Assembly: GCF_014191255.1 (NCBI RefSeq)
Contig: NZ_JACHWH010000001.1
Coordinates: 1,984,001 to 2,048,000, forward strand
Length of the DNA stretch: 64,000 nucleotides
Reading direction: 5' to 3'
From: Amycolatopsis bartoniae
GTDB lineage: Bacteria > Actinomycetota > Actinomycetes > Mycobacteriales > Pseudonocardiaceae
Made by a program: the position numbers and the translations under genes. Shown piece after piece: positions 35,850 to 44,636 of this stretch (its first letter is position 1; each line of letters opens with the position of its first letter). The notes below the pieces were generated by a model, which was given only the letters and a program-made list of their open reading frames with translations, ran no database searches and had not been told where the DNA came from.

Positions 35850-36134
35850 ATGACCACTGCGCACGGAAGTGCTGTCGAGTTCTACTGGCGGCCCGGCTGC
35901 GGGTTCTGCATGATGCTGCGGGCCCACCTGGAGCGGGCGGGGTTGCCGCTGCACGAGGTCAACATCTGGGATGACCCCGAGGCCGCGGCGCGGGTCCGCG
36001 CGGCGGCGGACGGGAACGAGACGGTGCCCACGGTGTTCGTCGGCCCGGCCGCGATGGTCAACCCGGACATCGACCAGGTGCTCGCCGCGGTCCGCGAGCA
36101 CGCGCCCGAGCTGCTGGACCGTACCAACCAGTAG
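35850..36134 (+). CDS. Mycoredoxin/glutaredoxin-like protein
   Basis: 94 residues. EFYWRPGCGFCMMLRAHLE carries the CxxC active site (CGFC), TVPTVFVG the cis-proline loop, and NPDIDQVLAAVRE the last helix: a thioredoxin-fold glutaredoxin. Actinobacterial mycoredoxins reduce mycothiol mixed disulfides, and the mycothiol-dependent enzyme at 62463 shows this organism uses mycothiol. CTGGAG lies before the ATG. It is divergent from the LGFP gene and followed by a 205-base gap without features. Confidence 0.9.
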   Translation: MTTAHGSAVEFYWRPGCGFCMMLRAHLERAGLPLHEVNIWDDPEAAARVRAAADGNETVPTVFVGPAAMVNPDIDQVLAAVREHAPELLDRTNQ

Positions 36135-36339
36135 GTACGCCGGGCGCGGGCGGAACTTGCTGTCGGACAAGCAACTGTGCGGCGCCGGTTGCGGATCGTC
36201 GCGAAAACCCGCACCGGAAGCCTCTTCCCGATACTTTCCGTGATTTCCCGCCCTTTTTTCGACCCCGCGCCCTCATCGGCCGCAGACCTGCGCTAGAAAG
36301 ATCCCAGCGCTCTCTCCCTTCGTTCGAAAGGCATGTCCG

Positions 36340-36894
36340 GTGAACGACGAAGTGTCGGTGGCCGAGCTCCTCGAACGAGAGGGCTGGGGCGAGCCGCCCA
36401 GCAAGCCGAACGGCCGGATGCGGGTGGTCGCCGTGATGCTCGCGGTGGTGCTCGGCTGCGGCATCGCCGCCCTCCTCGTCCACTTCGGATCCCAGAGCAC
36501 GCAGGCGGACGGCACGCTGTTCCAGCTGCCCCACGGCCCCACCGGCGGCCTCGCCGGCGGCGGCGTGCCCGCGGAACCGCCCAGCGGTACGGAGACCACC
36601 GCCGGGAACACCACGGTCGTCGTCACCAACGTGTCCGAGGTGCAGGGCACCGGCTCGGACGGGATTCCCTGGCACCACTGGACGCCGATCACCGAGGGTG
36701 CCAGCGTCGTCACCACCACGGACCAGCCGCAGCCCGGTCAGTCCCAGCAGGACCCGGGAGCGCCCTCGCTGACCACCACGCCCACCACCACGTCGCCGGC
36801 CGGTGGCCCGTCGAGCAGCGCGCCGCACTCGACCACCAGCACACCGCCGAAGACCTCGCAGTCGTGCATTCTCGGCGTCCTGATCTGCTGGTGA
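36340..36894 (+). CDS. Single-span membrane protein with Thr/Pro/Ser-rich exterior
   Basis: 184 residues, GTG start with GAAAGG upstream. A cytoplasmic start VSVAELLEREGWG, a short motif frequent in actinobacterial envelope proteins, leads to one hydrophobic span (about 28-47) and then a low-complexity exterior rich in Thr, Pro, Ser and Gly (about 55-175). It ends with the odd hydrophobic tail CILGVLICW. I do not recognise a function; a surface-exposed spacer or glycosylated stalk is possible. It is followed by a hairpin, so it is a single-gene unit. Confidence 0.7.
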   Translation: MNDEVSVAELLEREGWGEPPSKPNGRMRVVAVMLAVVLGCGIAALLVHFGSQSTQADGTLFQLPHGPTGGLAGGGVPAEPPSGTETTAGNTTVVVTNVSEVQGTGSDGIPWHHWTPITEGASVVTTTDQPQPGQSQQDPGAPSLTTTPTTTSPAGGPSSSAPHSTTSTPPKTSQSCILGVLICW

Positions 36895-36916
36895 TTTCGA
36901 ACAACATCACGAATTC

Positions 36917-36939
36917 GGTGTGACCGCTGCGGTCACACC
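36917..36939 (+). terminator. Hairpin after the membrane stalk protein gene
   Basis: GGTGTGACCG and CGGTCACACC form a perfect 10-bp stem with a CTG loop; ACAACA and TGTTGT further out extend it. It lies 23 bases after the stop and about 90 bases before the CoA-transferase operon, so it could end one unit or act as an operator of the next. Confidence 0.55.
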
Positions 36940-37027
36940 ATTGTTGTCCCATCGATCATTCCGTTCCCCCGCCTTTCGGCCTAGCTTCGTAGGTGAAGCG
37001 AGAAACGAAAGTGCGAGGAGGCACGAA

Positions 37028-38167
37028 ATGAGCGGCCCCTTGGCCGGAATCCGGGTCATCGATCTGTCGACCGTGGTGATGGGCCCCTACGCCGCGCAGA
37101 TACTGGGCGACCTCGGCGCGGACGTGGTGAAGATCGAGTCGCCGGGTGACACCGTGCGCGTCGGCACCTACCAGCGCACACCCGGCATGACCCCGCTGTC
37201 GCTCGCCGTGAACCGCAACAAGCGCAGCGTGGCGCTCAACCTGAAGGACGACGAGCAGCGCGCGCAGGCCCTCCGGCTGATCGACAGCGCCGACGCCCTG
37301 ATCACCAACATGCGCCCCGGCGCGCTGGCCCGCCTCGGGCTGACCTACGAGCACGTCGCCGAGCGCAACCCGAAGCTGGTGTACGCGCACGCCCAGGGCT
37401 TCCGCAGCGACTCCCCACAGGCCGGCAACGCCGCCTACGACGAGACCATCCAGGCGTCCTCCGGGCTGGTCGACCTCACCAACCGGGCCATCGGCAAGCC
37501 CGTCTACCTGCCGACCATCCTCGGCGACAAGGTCTCCGCGCTCACCATCGTCTACTCGGTGCTCGCCGCGCTGCTGCACCAGCGGAAGACCGGCGAGGGG
37601 CAGTACGTCGAGGTCCCGATGACCGACACGATGATCGCGTTCAACCTGGTCGAGCACCTCGCCGGGCACACGTTCGAGCCGCCCACCGGGCGCACCGGCT
37701 TCGCGCTGTCGATGAGCGAGGGCCACCAGGCGGTGCCCACCAAGGACGGGCTGGCCTGCGTGATCCCGTACAACCCGCAGAACTTCCGCGACTTCTTCAC
37801 CGCCGCGGGCCGGCCGGACCTGGCCGAGGACCCGCGCGTGAACGGCGACCACATCGACTCCGCCGACGCCGGCGGCCTGCACGAGCTGATCGAGGAGTGC
37901 TCGCCGACGCTGACCACCGACGAGTGGGCCGAGGTCTGCGCCAAGCACAGCATCCCGTTCGCGCCGGTGCTGGAGCTGGACTGCGCGGAAGACGACCCGT
38001 ACGTGGCGGCTGGTGGCCTGATCCAGCGGGTAGCTCACCCCACCGAGGGCCCGATCAAGACCGTCGGCATCCCGGTGCGCTTCTCCGCGACCCCGGCGTC
38101 GATCCGGCGGCTGCCCTCGCTGCCCGGTCAGGACACCGAAGAAGTGCTGAAGGAGCTGGACGCATGA
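37028..38167 (+). CDS. Family III CoA-transferase (CaiB/BaiF type)
   Basis: 379 residues, ATG after GAGGAGG. MSGPLAGIRVIDLSTVVMGPYAAQ and LGADVVKIESPGDTVR are the N-terminal family signatures, with the catalytic Asp in AAYDETIQASSG and a C-terminal FAPVLELDCAEDDP. These enzymes move CoA between a carboxylic acid and an acyl-CoA by an enzyme-bound glutamyl/aspartyl anhydride. It is the first of four ATGA-coupled genes, so it probably activates or deactivates the pathway substrate. Substrate not assignable. Confidence 0.9.
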   Translation: MSGPLAGIRVIDLSTVVMGPYAAQILGDLGADVVKIESPGDTVRVGTYQRTPGMTPLSLAVNRNKRSVALNLKDDEQRAQALRLIDSADALITNMRPGALARLGLTYEHVAERNPKLVYAHAQGFRSDSPQAGNAAYDETIQASSGLVDLTNRAIGKPVYLPTILGDKVSALTIVYSVLAALLHQRKTGEGQYVEVPMTDTMIAFNLVEHLAGHTFEPPTGRTGFALSMSEGHQAVPTKDGLACVIPYNPQNFRDFFTAAGRPDLAEDPRVNGDHIDSADAGGLHELIEECSPTLTTDEWAEVCAKHSIPFAPVLELDCAEDDPYVAAGGLIQRVAHPTEGPIKTVGIPVRFSATPASIRRLPSLPGQDTEEVLKELDA

Positions 38168-38904
38168 AAGCCGAAGACGTCCGACGCCGGCTGTCGACGC
38201 CGCTGACCGGACCGGCCTTCCCGCCGATGAGCCCCCGGTTCACCGACCGCGAGTACCTCAACATCGTGTACCGCACGGATCCGGAGGCGTTGCGGGCGGC
38301 GGTGCCGGAGCCGCTGGAGGTCGGCGAACCGCTGGTGCGCTTCGAGGTCATGCGCATGGGTGATGTGACCGGCTACGGCCCGTACACCGAGGCCGGGCAG
38401 GCGATCCAGGTGAGCTTCGAGGGCGAGCGGGGCGAGTACCTGCACGCGATGTACCTCGACAACTTCGCCGCCACCGCCTCGGGCCGCGAGGTCAGCGCCT
38501 ATCCGAAGACCATCGGCTCGCCGCGGCTGTTCGTCGAGCACGGCGCGCTGGTCGGCACGCTGGACTACGGCAGCCAGCGGGTCGCCACCGCGACCATGGG
38601 CTACCGGCACCAGCCGCTGGACCTTGCCGAGGCCAAGGCGCAGATCACCGTGCCGACGTTCATGCTCAAGATCATCCCGGGCTACTCGGGCGCGCCGCGG
38701 GTGTCCGAGCTGGTGCGCACGGAGATCACCGACATCACCGTCAAGGGCGCGTGGACCGGCCCGGCGCGGCTGCAGCTGTTCGAGCACGTGCTCGCCCCGC
38801 TCGCCGACCTGCCGGTGCTGGAGGTCGTCTCGGCCAGCCACATCCTCACCGACCTGACGCTCGCGCCGGTGACACCCGTGCACAACTACCTGGAGTCGCA
38901 ATGA
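38164..38904 (+). CDS. Acetoacetate-decarboxylase-family protein
   Basis: 246 residues, start overlapping the CoA-transferase stop as ATGA. FGREVSAYPKTIGSP (actual SGREVSAYPKTIGSP) carries the Schiff-base Lys of acetoacetate decarboxylase, with ERGEYLHAMYLDNFAATASG before it and RTEITDITVKGAWTGPARLQ after it, all usual in this family. The family includes true decarboxylases of beta-keto acids and related Schiff-base enzymes with aldolase-like activity. In this operon it could act on a beta-keto acid made by the next gene's product. Confidence 0.88.
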   Translation: MKAEDVRRRLSTPLTGPAFPPMSPRFTDREYLNIVYRTDPEALRAAVPEPLEVGEPLVRFEVMRMGDVTGYGPYTEAGQAIQVSFEGERGEYLHAMYLDNFAATASGREVSAYPKTIGSPRLFVEHGALVGTLDYGSQRVATATMGYRHQPLDLAEAKAQITVPTFMLKIIPGYSGAPRVSELVRTEITDITVKGAWTGPARLQLFEHVLAPLADLPVLEVVSASHILTDLTLAPVTPVHNYLESQ

Positions 38905-39755
38905 GAATCGCCGTCATCGGGGCCGGCACGATCGGCCTGTCCTGGACGAAGCTGTTCGCCGAGCACGGCCACGACGTGCGGGTCAGCGACCCGCGCCCCG
39001 ACCTCGCCGAGGTCCTGCGTGAGTTCGACCCGGCCCGCGTGCGAGCGGCGGCCGACGTCGCGGAGGCCGTGCGGGACGCGGACGTGGTGCAGGAGAACGG
39101 GCCGGAGAACCTGGCGTTCAAGAAGGACCTGTTCGCCGCGCTGGTCGAGCAGGCGCCGTCACACGCGTTGCTGCTCAGCTCGTCGAGCGCGATCCCGTCG
39201 AGCGAGTTCGCGCCCGAGGACGGCTCGCGTGTCCTCATTGGACACCCGTTCAACCCGCCGCACGTCGTGCCGTTGGTGGAGGTCGTACCCGGCGAGCGCA
39301 CGTCGGAGGACTCGATTCGGCGGGCGGTCGAGTTCTACCGCTCGCTGGGGCGCGTGCCGGTCGTGGAGCGCAAGGAGGTGCCCGGGTTCGTCGGCAACCG
39401 GCTGCAGGCCGCGTTGCAGCGCGAAGCGGTTTCCCTGGTGCAGCAAGGAGTTGTCACGCCGGACGAGCTGGACACCGTGATGGTCAACTCGCTCGGCCTG
39501 CGCTGGGCGGCCGTCGGCCCGTTCCTCGGCTCGCACCTGGGCGGCGGCCCCGGCGGCTACCGCCACCTCACCGAGCACATCGGCTCGTCGATGCACGCCA
39601 TGCGGGTCGGCGAACCGGACACCAGTCCCGAGGCGACCGAGAAGGTCGTCCAGGCCGTCGAGCGGGCGTACGGCGACAAGTCCTACGCCGAGCTCGCGCG
39701 GGAGCGGGACCGCAAGCAGATCGCCATCCTTTCCGTTACGGGAGAACAGAAATGA
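38901..39755 (+). CDS. 3-hydroxyacyl-CoA dehydrogenase-family NAD enzyme
   Basis: 284 residues, ATGA overlap with the previous gene. MRIAVIGAGTIGLSWTKLFAE is the NAD-binding Rossmann start, GHPFNPPHVVPLVEVVPG and EVPGFVGNRLQAALQREA are hydroxyacyl-CoA dehydrogenase motifs, and GLRWAAVGPFLG at the hinge is shared with carnitine 3-dehydrogenase and L-gulonate 3-dehydrogenase (lambda-crystallin). It probably oxidises a small 3-hydroxy acid, rather than a fatty acyl-CoA, to a beta-keto compound. The single-domain length fits that subgroup. Confidence 0.88.
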   Translation: MRIAVIGAGTIGLSWTKLFAEHGHDVRVSDPRPDLAEVLREFDPARVRAAADVAEAVRDADVVQENGPENLAFKKDLFAALVEQAPSHALLLSSSSAIPSSEFAPEDGSRVLIGHPFNPPHVVPLVEVVPGERTSEDSIRRAVEFYRSLGRVPVVERKEVPGFVGNRLQAALQREAVSLVQQGVVTPDELDTVMVNSLGLRWAAVGPFLGSHLGGGPGGYRHLTEHIGSSMHAMRVGEPDTSPEATEKVVQAVERAYGDKSYAELARERDRKQIAILSVTGEQK

Positions 39756-40924
39756 CCACCGCCGACTTCTACGGCTACGAGGACCTGCTGCCCGAGGAGG
39801 AGCGCAAGATCCTCTGCAAGGCACGGGACTTCATGACCACCGAGGTCAAGCCGCTCGTCAACGAGTACTGGGCCAAGGGCGAGTTCCCGCGCGAGCTGAT
39901 CGGGAAGTTCCGCGAGCTGGGCCTCGCGGGCGTGGCGTACGAGGGCTACGGCGACCCGCTGCAGCGCGGCAGCCACCTGCTCACCGGTATGCTCGCGATG
40001 GAGTACAGCCGCATCGACCCTTCCGTGGCAACGTTCTTCGGTGTCCACAACGGACTCGCGATGTACAGCGTGTATGCCGGCGGCGACCAGGAGCAGCGTG
40101 ACCGGTGGCTGCCCGCCATGGCGGCGATGGACAAGATCGGCGCGTTCGCGATGACCGAGCCGCTCGGCGGTTCCGACGTCGCGGGCGGTATGCGCACCAC
40201 CGCCAAGCGCGAGGGCGACACGTGGGTGCTGAACGGCGCGAAGCGCTGGATCGGCAACGCCACCTTCGCCGACCTCATCGTGGTGTGGGCGCGCGACGTG
40301 GACGACAACAAGGTCAAGGGCTTCGTCGTCGAGAAGGGCACGCCCGGCTTCTCGCCGGTCAAGATCGAGCACAAGATCGCGTTCCGCATCGTCGAGAACG
40401 CCGAGATCACCCTCACCGACGTGCGCGTGCCGGAGGCCAACCGGCTGCGGAACATCAACGGTTTCCGCGACGTCGCCGAGATCCTGCGCGCGACCCGTGG
40501 CGGCGTGGCGTGGCAGGCGCTGGGCGTGATGATCGGCGCCTACGAGCTCGCGCTCGCGTACGCCAAGGAGCGCAAGCAGTTCGGCCGTCCCATCGCGGGG
40601 TTCCAGCTGGTGCAGGACCTGCTCGTGAAGAGCCTGGGCAACATCACCGCGTCCTGGGGCATGCTCGTGCAGCTGGCCCGGCTGCAGGACTCCGGCGTGT
40701 TCCGCGACGAGCAGTCGTCGCTGGCGAAGGCTTTCGTCACCTCGCGCATGCGCGAGGTCGTGGCCTGGTGCCGGGAGATCTTCGGCGGCAACGGGATCGT
40801 GCTCGACTACGACATCGCACGGTTCTTCGCCGACGCGGAGGCGATCTACTCGTTCGAGGGCACGCGCGAGATGAACACGTTGATCGTCGGAAAGTCAATA
40901 ACCGGCGAAAGTGCCTTCGTCTGA
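39752..40924 (+). CDS. Acyl-CoA dehydrogenase, glutaryl-CoA-dehydrogenase-like
   Basis: 390 residues, ATGA overlap with the previous gene. AFAMTEPLGGSDVAGG is the flavin-binding signature, RKQFGRPIAGFQLVQ the substrate-loop motif, and YSFEGTREMN contains the catalytic Glu typical of glutaryl-CoA dehydrogenases. It uses FAD and passes electrons to ETF. The glutaryl-CoA subgroup also decarboxylates, so the operon may handle a dicarboxylic acid. It is the last gene of the four-gene unit and is followed 33 bases later by a long hairpin. Confidence 0.9.
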   Translation: MTTADFYGYEDLLPEEERKILCKARDFMTTEVKPLVNEYWAKGEFPRELIGKFRELGLAGVAYEGYGDPLQRGSHLLTGMLAMEYSRIDPSVATFFGVHNGLAMYSVYAGGDQEQRDRWLPAMAAMDKIGAFAMTEPLGGSDVAGGMRTTAKREGDTWVLNGAKRWIGNATFADLIVVWARDVDDNKVKGFVVEKGTPGFSPVKIEHKIAFRIVENAEITLTDVRVPEANRLRNINGFRDVAEILRATRGGVAWQALGVMIGAYELALAYAKERKQFGRPIAGFQLVQDLLVKSLGNITASWGMLVQLARLQDSGVFRDEQSSLAKAFVTSRMREVVAWCREIFGGNGIVLDYDIARFFADAEAIYSFEGTREMNTLIVGKSITGESAFV

Positions 40925-40956
40925 GTCAGATCACAACATCGTAACTCCACGCAACA

Positions 40957-41004
40957 AAATCCCCCTTCCAGGCGAAAACGTACATACGCCTAGGAGGGGG
41001 ATTT
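40957..41004 (+). promoter_or_regulatory. Hairpin that buries the ribosome-binding site of the LGFP gene
   Basis: AAATCCCCC at 40957 pairs with GGGGGATTT ending at 41004, and inside it the segments TTCCA/TAGGA pair partly and GGCG/CGCC fully: about 18 paired positions with a 12-base loop, ending on the base before the ATG. The Shine-Dalgarno sequence AGGAGGGGG lies within the 3' arm, so translation would be blocked unless the hairpin opens. It may also end the upstream operon. Confidence 0.75.
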
Positions 41005-43824
41005 ATGTTCGCTCGGTGGTGGAAACGGCTCTTACCCACGTTCGTCGTCACCCTGTTGGTCGGACTGGGCCTCGTGGCCATCCCGGCCAGTGCGGCGCCG
41101 GCGCTGCCGTCCGGTTTCGTGATTCGTGAACAGGACACCGGGCAGGCCCCCTACGACCTGACCGACTTCGCCTACCTGCCCGACGGCAGCGTGTTCACCA
41201 CGGGCAAGAGCGGCAAGGTCACCTGGATCTCGCCGGCCGGCGCCACCCGGACGCTGGCGACCCTGTCGGTCCGCAGCGACGGCGACCTCGGCCTCGTCGG
41301 TCTCGCCGTCGCGCCCGACTACGCCACGACGCACGCCATCTACCTGGTGCGCGCCGTGCCGGTGACCGGCGGCACGAACTTCCGCCTCGCCCGCTGGACG
41401 GTCACCGGCTCCCCGGAACCGACCGCGCTGAGCGGCGAGCAGGTGCTGCTGGAGACGCCCGTCGACTACAACGTTCACGGCATGACCGGCATCGTCGCCG
41501 CGGCCGACGGCACGCTGTGGCTGTCCATCGGCGACAGCTCCGACTTCCATCCGGGCGTCTACGACCAACGAGCCCTGCGCGCCCTCGACGTGAACTCGCT
41601 CTACGGCAAGATCCTGCACCTGACCGCCGCCGGCGCGGGCGTCCCGTCGAACCCGTACTACCAGGCGGGCAGCCCGGACTCGGTGCGCAGCAAGGTGTTC
41701 GCGAGCGGCTTCCGCAGCCCGTTCCGGCTGGCGCTGGACCCGAGCAGCGGCCTGCCGGTGGTCGGCGACGTCGGCTGGGACACGTGGGAGGAGCTGGACA
41801 TCGTCCAGCCGGGCCGCAACTACGCGTGGCCGTGCTGGGAGGGCAACCACCCGACCGGGTACGCGACCCAGTATCCCGCGCAGTGCGGCGGCATCGCCAA
41901 CACCGCGCCGATCTGGGAGTACCACCACGGCGGGGGCTCCGACCAGGGCAACAGCATCACCGCCGGTTTCGTCTACACCGGCGCGAGCTACCCGGCCGAG
42001 TACAAGGGCACGTACTTCTTCGGTGACTACCAGGGCGGCAAGATCTGGACGCTCAGGTACGACAGCACCGGCAAGCTGACACAGGCACCGCAAAACCCCG
42101 CGTGGGCCACGGACATCGGCGGCCCGGTGGAGTTCGACGCCGCGCCCAACGGTGACGTCGTGTACGCCGACCTGACGTCCGGGAAGCTCAAGCGGATAAC
42201 GTATCAACAGGGCAACACGGCACCCATCGCCGCGGCGACGAGCACCACCGACGCCGCCACCCGCACCGTCACGTTCGACGGCTCGGGTTCGCTGGACTAC
42301 GACGGCGACCAGCTCACGTACGAGTGGAACTTCGGCGACGGCACCAGCGGCACCGGCAAGACCGTCACGCACACCTACGCGGCGGGCACCGACCGCTTCA
42401 CGGCGACGCTGACCGTGCGGGACCCGCTGGGCGCGACCGGCACCACCACGCTCACGGTCGCACCCTCGAACCGCTCCCCGCAGCTGACCCTCACCGCGCC
42501 CCGGGACGACACCTTCGCGGTCGGCGAGTCGATCACGTTGTCCGCCGACGCAACGGACGCCGAGGACGGCGACCTCGTGGTGGACTGGACCAGTCGCGAG
42601 CTGCACTGCCCGGACGAGGCGACGTGCCACTCGCACCCCGGCGTCGGCGCCACCGGTGCGACCTTCACTGCGCCGTTCCCCGACCACCCCGACACGCGAT
42701 ACCTGATCACCGCGACGGTGACCGACAGCGCGGGCGTGGTCGCGCAGCAGACGTACACCGCCTGGCCCCGGCAGCACCGGCTCACGCTGACGTCGAACGT
42801 GCCCGCGTCGCTGCAGATCCCGTCGGAGAACAACGCGAACACCGCGCTGGTCACCGAGGGCGTCACGCTCGACGTGAACGCCGCGGCGACGGCCAGCGAC
42901 GGCGCCTCCACGTTCACCGCTTGGGCCGACGGCCCGGCCGACCGCGTACGCACGCTGAAGATGCCCGCGTCGGACACCACGTTGTCGGCGGTCTACGCCA
43001 CGGCCATCGAGCAGCGGTACAACTCCGACGCGGCCCTGCGGCAGACCCTCGGTGCGCCGACCGCGCCCGAGGTGTCCGACGGCGGCGTGCGGTACCGGGT
43101 GTACGAGCACGGCCGGTTGTACTGGTCCGCGCAGACCGGGGTGCACCTGGTGCACGGCGACATCCTCACCAAGTACCTCGCGCTCGGCGGGCACGCGAAG
43201 TTCGGCGCGCCCACCACCGACGAAACGTCCACTCCGGACGGTTCGGGTCGCTACAACCACTTCGTCGGCACCCCGGCCACCGGCACGGCGTCGGTGTACT
43301 GGACGCCGGGCTCGGGCGCGCACGGGATCTGGGGCGCCATCCGGGAGAAGTGGACGGCGTTGAACCGCGAGCAGGGGCCGATGGGCTACCCGACGACGGA
43401 CGAGTCGACCACGCCCGACGGCGTCGGGAAGTACAACCACTTCACCAAGGCCGCGTCGATCTACTGGACTCCCGCGAACGGCGCGCACGGCGTGTGGGGC
43501 GACATCCGGAAGGTCTGGCAGGCGCTCGGCTGGGAGACCGGGCCGATGGGTTATCCGGTTACGGACGAGCTGACCACGCCGGACGGCGTCGGGCGGTACA
43601 ACCACTTCGACAAGGCGGCGTCGATCTACTTCTCGCCGGCGACGGGCGCGCACGAGGTGTACGGCGCGATCCGGGCGCGGTGGTCGGCGCTGGGCTGGGA
43701 GCGGTCATACCTGGGCTACCCGCGGTCGGGCGAGTTCGGCTTCGACGGCGGGCGGCGCAACGACTTCCAGTTCGGCTACATCCAGTGGTATCCGAACGGG
43801 ACGGTCGTCGACCGGCGCTGGTGA
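41005..43824 (+). CDS. Secreted glucose/sorbosone-dehydrogenase-like LGFP protein
   Basis: 939 residues. A signal peptide (MFARWWKRLLPTFVVTLLVG to ASA) precedes a glucose/sorbosone dehydrogenase-like propeller (about 33-400), whose GDLGLVGLAVAPDY, VHGMTGI, SGFRSPFRLALDP and DVGWDTWEELDIV motifs match that family. A PKD domain (about 405-480; YEWNFGDGTSG), a second Ig-like domain and five LGFP repeats, the last partial, follow, as in the gene at 32397. It is likely a cell-wall-attached PQQ- or lactonase-type sugar oxidase. Translation is probably controlled by the upstream hairpin. The stop is two bases from the convergent RpiR stop. Confidence 0.9.
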   Translation: MFARWWKRLLPTFVVTLLVGLGLVAIPASAAPALPSGFVIREQDTGQAPYDLTDFAYLPDGSVFTTGKSGKVTWISPAGATRTLATLSVRSDGDLGLVGLAVAPDYATTHAIYLVRAVPVTGGTNFRLARWTVTGSPEPTALSGEQVLLETPVDYNVHGMTGIVAAADGTLWLSIGDSSDFHPGVYDQRALRALDVNSLYGKILHLTAAGAGVPSNPYYQAGSPDSVRSKVFASGFRSPFRLALDPSSGLPVVGDVGWDTWEELDIVQPGRNYAWPCWEGNHPTGYATQYPAQCGGIANTAPIWEYHHGGGSDQGNSITAGFVYTGASYPAEYKGTYFFGDYQGGKIWTLRYDSTGKLTQAPQNPAWATDIGGPVEFDAAPNGDVVYADLTSGKLKRITYQQGNTAPIAAATSTTDAATRTVTFDGSGSLDYDGDQLTYEWNFGDGTSGTGKTVTHTYAAGTDRFTATLTVRDPLGATGTTTLTVAPSNRSPQLTLTAPRDDTFAVGESITLSADATDAEDGDLVVDWTSRELHCPDEATCHSHPGVGATGATFTAPFPDHPDTRYLITATVTDSAGVVAQQTYTAWPRQHRLTLTSNVPASLQIPSENNANTALVTEGVTLDVNAAATASDGASTFTAWADGPADRVRTLKMPASDTTLSAVYATAIEQRYNSDAALRQTLGAPTAPEVSDGGVRYRVYEHGRLYWSAQTGVHLVHGDILTKYLALGGHAKFGAPTTDETSTPDGSGRYNHFVGTPATGTASVYWTPGSGAHGIWGAIREKWTALNREQGPMGYPTTDESTTPDGVGKYNHFTKAASIYWTPANGAHGVWGDIRKVWQALGWETGPMGYPVTDELTTPDGVGRYNHFDKAASIYFSPATGAHEVYGAIRARWSALGWERSYLGYPRSGEFGFDGGRRNDFQFGYIQWYPNGTVVDRRW

Positions 43825-43826
43825 CC

Positions 43827-44636
43827 CTAGTAGTAGAAACCGAACTGCGGCAGGTCGTCCTCCGGCGCGGAGTTCCCGCGCCGGAGGGCGACCTCCCTCG
43901 CGAGCGCCTGCGCGAGCGCGGCGAGCGCGGTCAGCGAACGGGTCCCGCCCACCCCGGTGACCTCGGCGAACAGGGCAGCGTGCGCGTACTCGACCAGCGG
44001 TGAGGCGGCGTTGTCGGTCAGCGCGACCACCGGCACGCCGCGCTCCTTCGCGTACTCCACGGCGCGCACGGTGTCGGCGGCGTAGCGGCGCACGGACACC
44101 GCGACCAGGACGCCGGTGACGCGCGGCAACTCGTCGACGAGACACGCGCCGAACTGCCGGGCACGCAGACCGCGGGCGAGCAGGGCGGCGACGGGCGCGG
44201 AGCCACGCAGGCCCAGCACGTGCACGTCGTCGGCGTCCGCGAGCAGCGCGACGGCGTGCAGCCAGGAGGCGCGGTCGAGGCGGCCGAAGGTGCGGGCGAG
44301 GTTGGTCTGTTCCTGTTCGAGGGTCGCCGACAGCAGGCCGCCCGGCGGTTCGACGGGTTCGTCGGTGCGGCGGGCGACCTGGGCCTGTTCGGCGAGCCAC
44401 ACGCGGCACAGCTCCATCAGGTCGGGGTAGCCGGAGAGGCCGAGCGAGTTGGCGAAGCGGGTGATGGAGGACTCGTTCACCTCGACCAGCCGCGCGGCCT
44501 CGGTGATGCCGCGGTGGGCGGTGCCCTCCGGATCGGCCAGCACCAGGTGCGCGATCCGCCGCTGCCCCGCGGCCAGCTTCGGCAACCGGCCGCGGAGTAG
44601 CTCGGTCAGTTCCTGGTAACTGCCCGGCGGGGTCAC
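43827..44636 (-). CDS. MurR/RpiR-family regulator with SIS domain
   Basis: 269 residues, GTG overlapping the dehydrogenase stop as GTGA. The N-terminal helix-turn-helix is GTAHRGITEAARLVEVNESSIT-like (cut: ITEAARLVEVNESSITRFAN), and the C-terminal SIS domain carries LGLRGSAPVAALLARGLRAR and ALTDNAASPLVEYAH for sugar-phosphate binding. RpiR proteins repress or activate sugar-use genes in response to phosphosugars. It is cotranscribed with a zinc alcohol dehydrogenase, which may therefore act on a sugar or polyol. Convergent with the LGFP gene. Confidence 0.92.
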   Translation of the reverse strand: MTPPGSYQELTELLRGRLPKLAAGQRRIAHLVLADPEGTAHRGITEAARLVEVNESSITRFANSLGLSGYPDLMELCRVWLAEQAQVARRTDEPVEPPGGLLSATLEQEQTNLARTFGRLDRASWLHAVALLADADDVHVLGLRGSAPVAALLARGLRARQFGACLVDELPRVTGVLVAVSVRRYAADTVRAVEYAKERGVPVVALTDNAASPLVEYAHAALFAEVTGVGGTRSLTALAALAQALAREVALRRGNSAPEDDLPQFGFYY

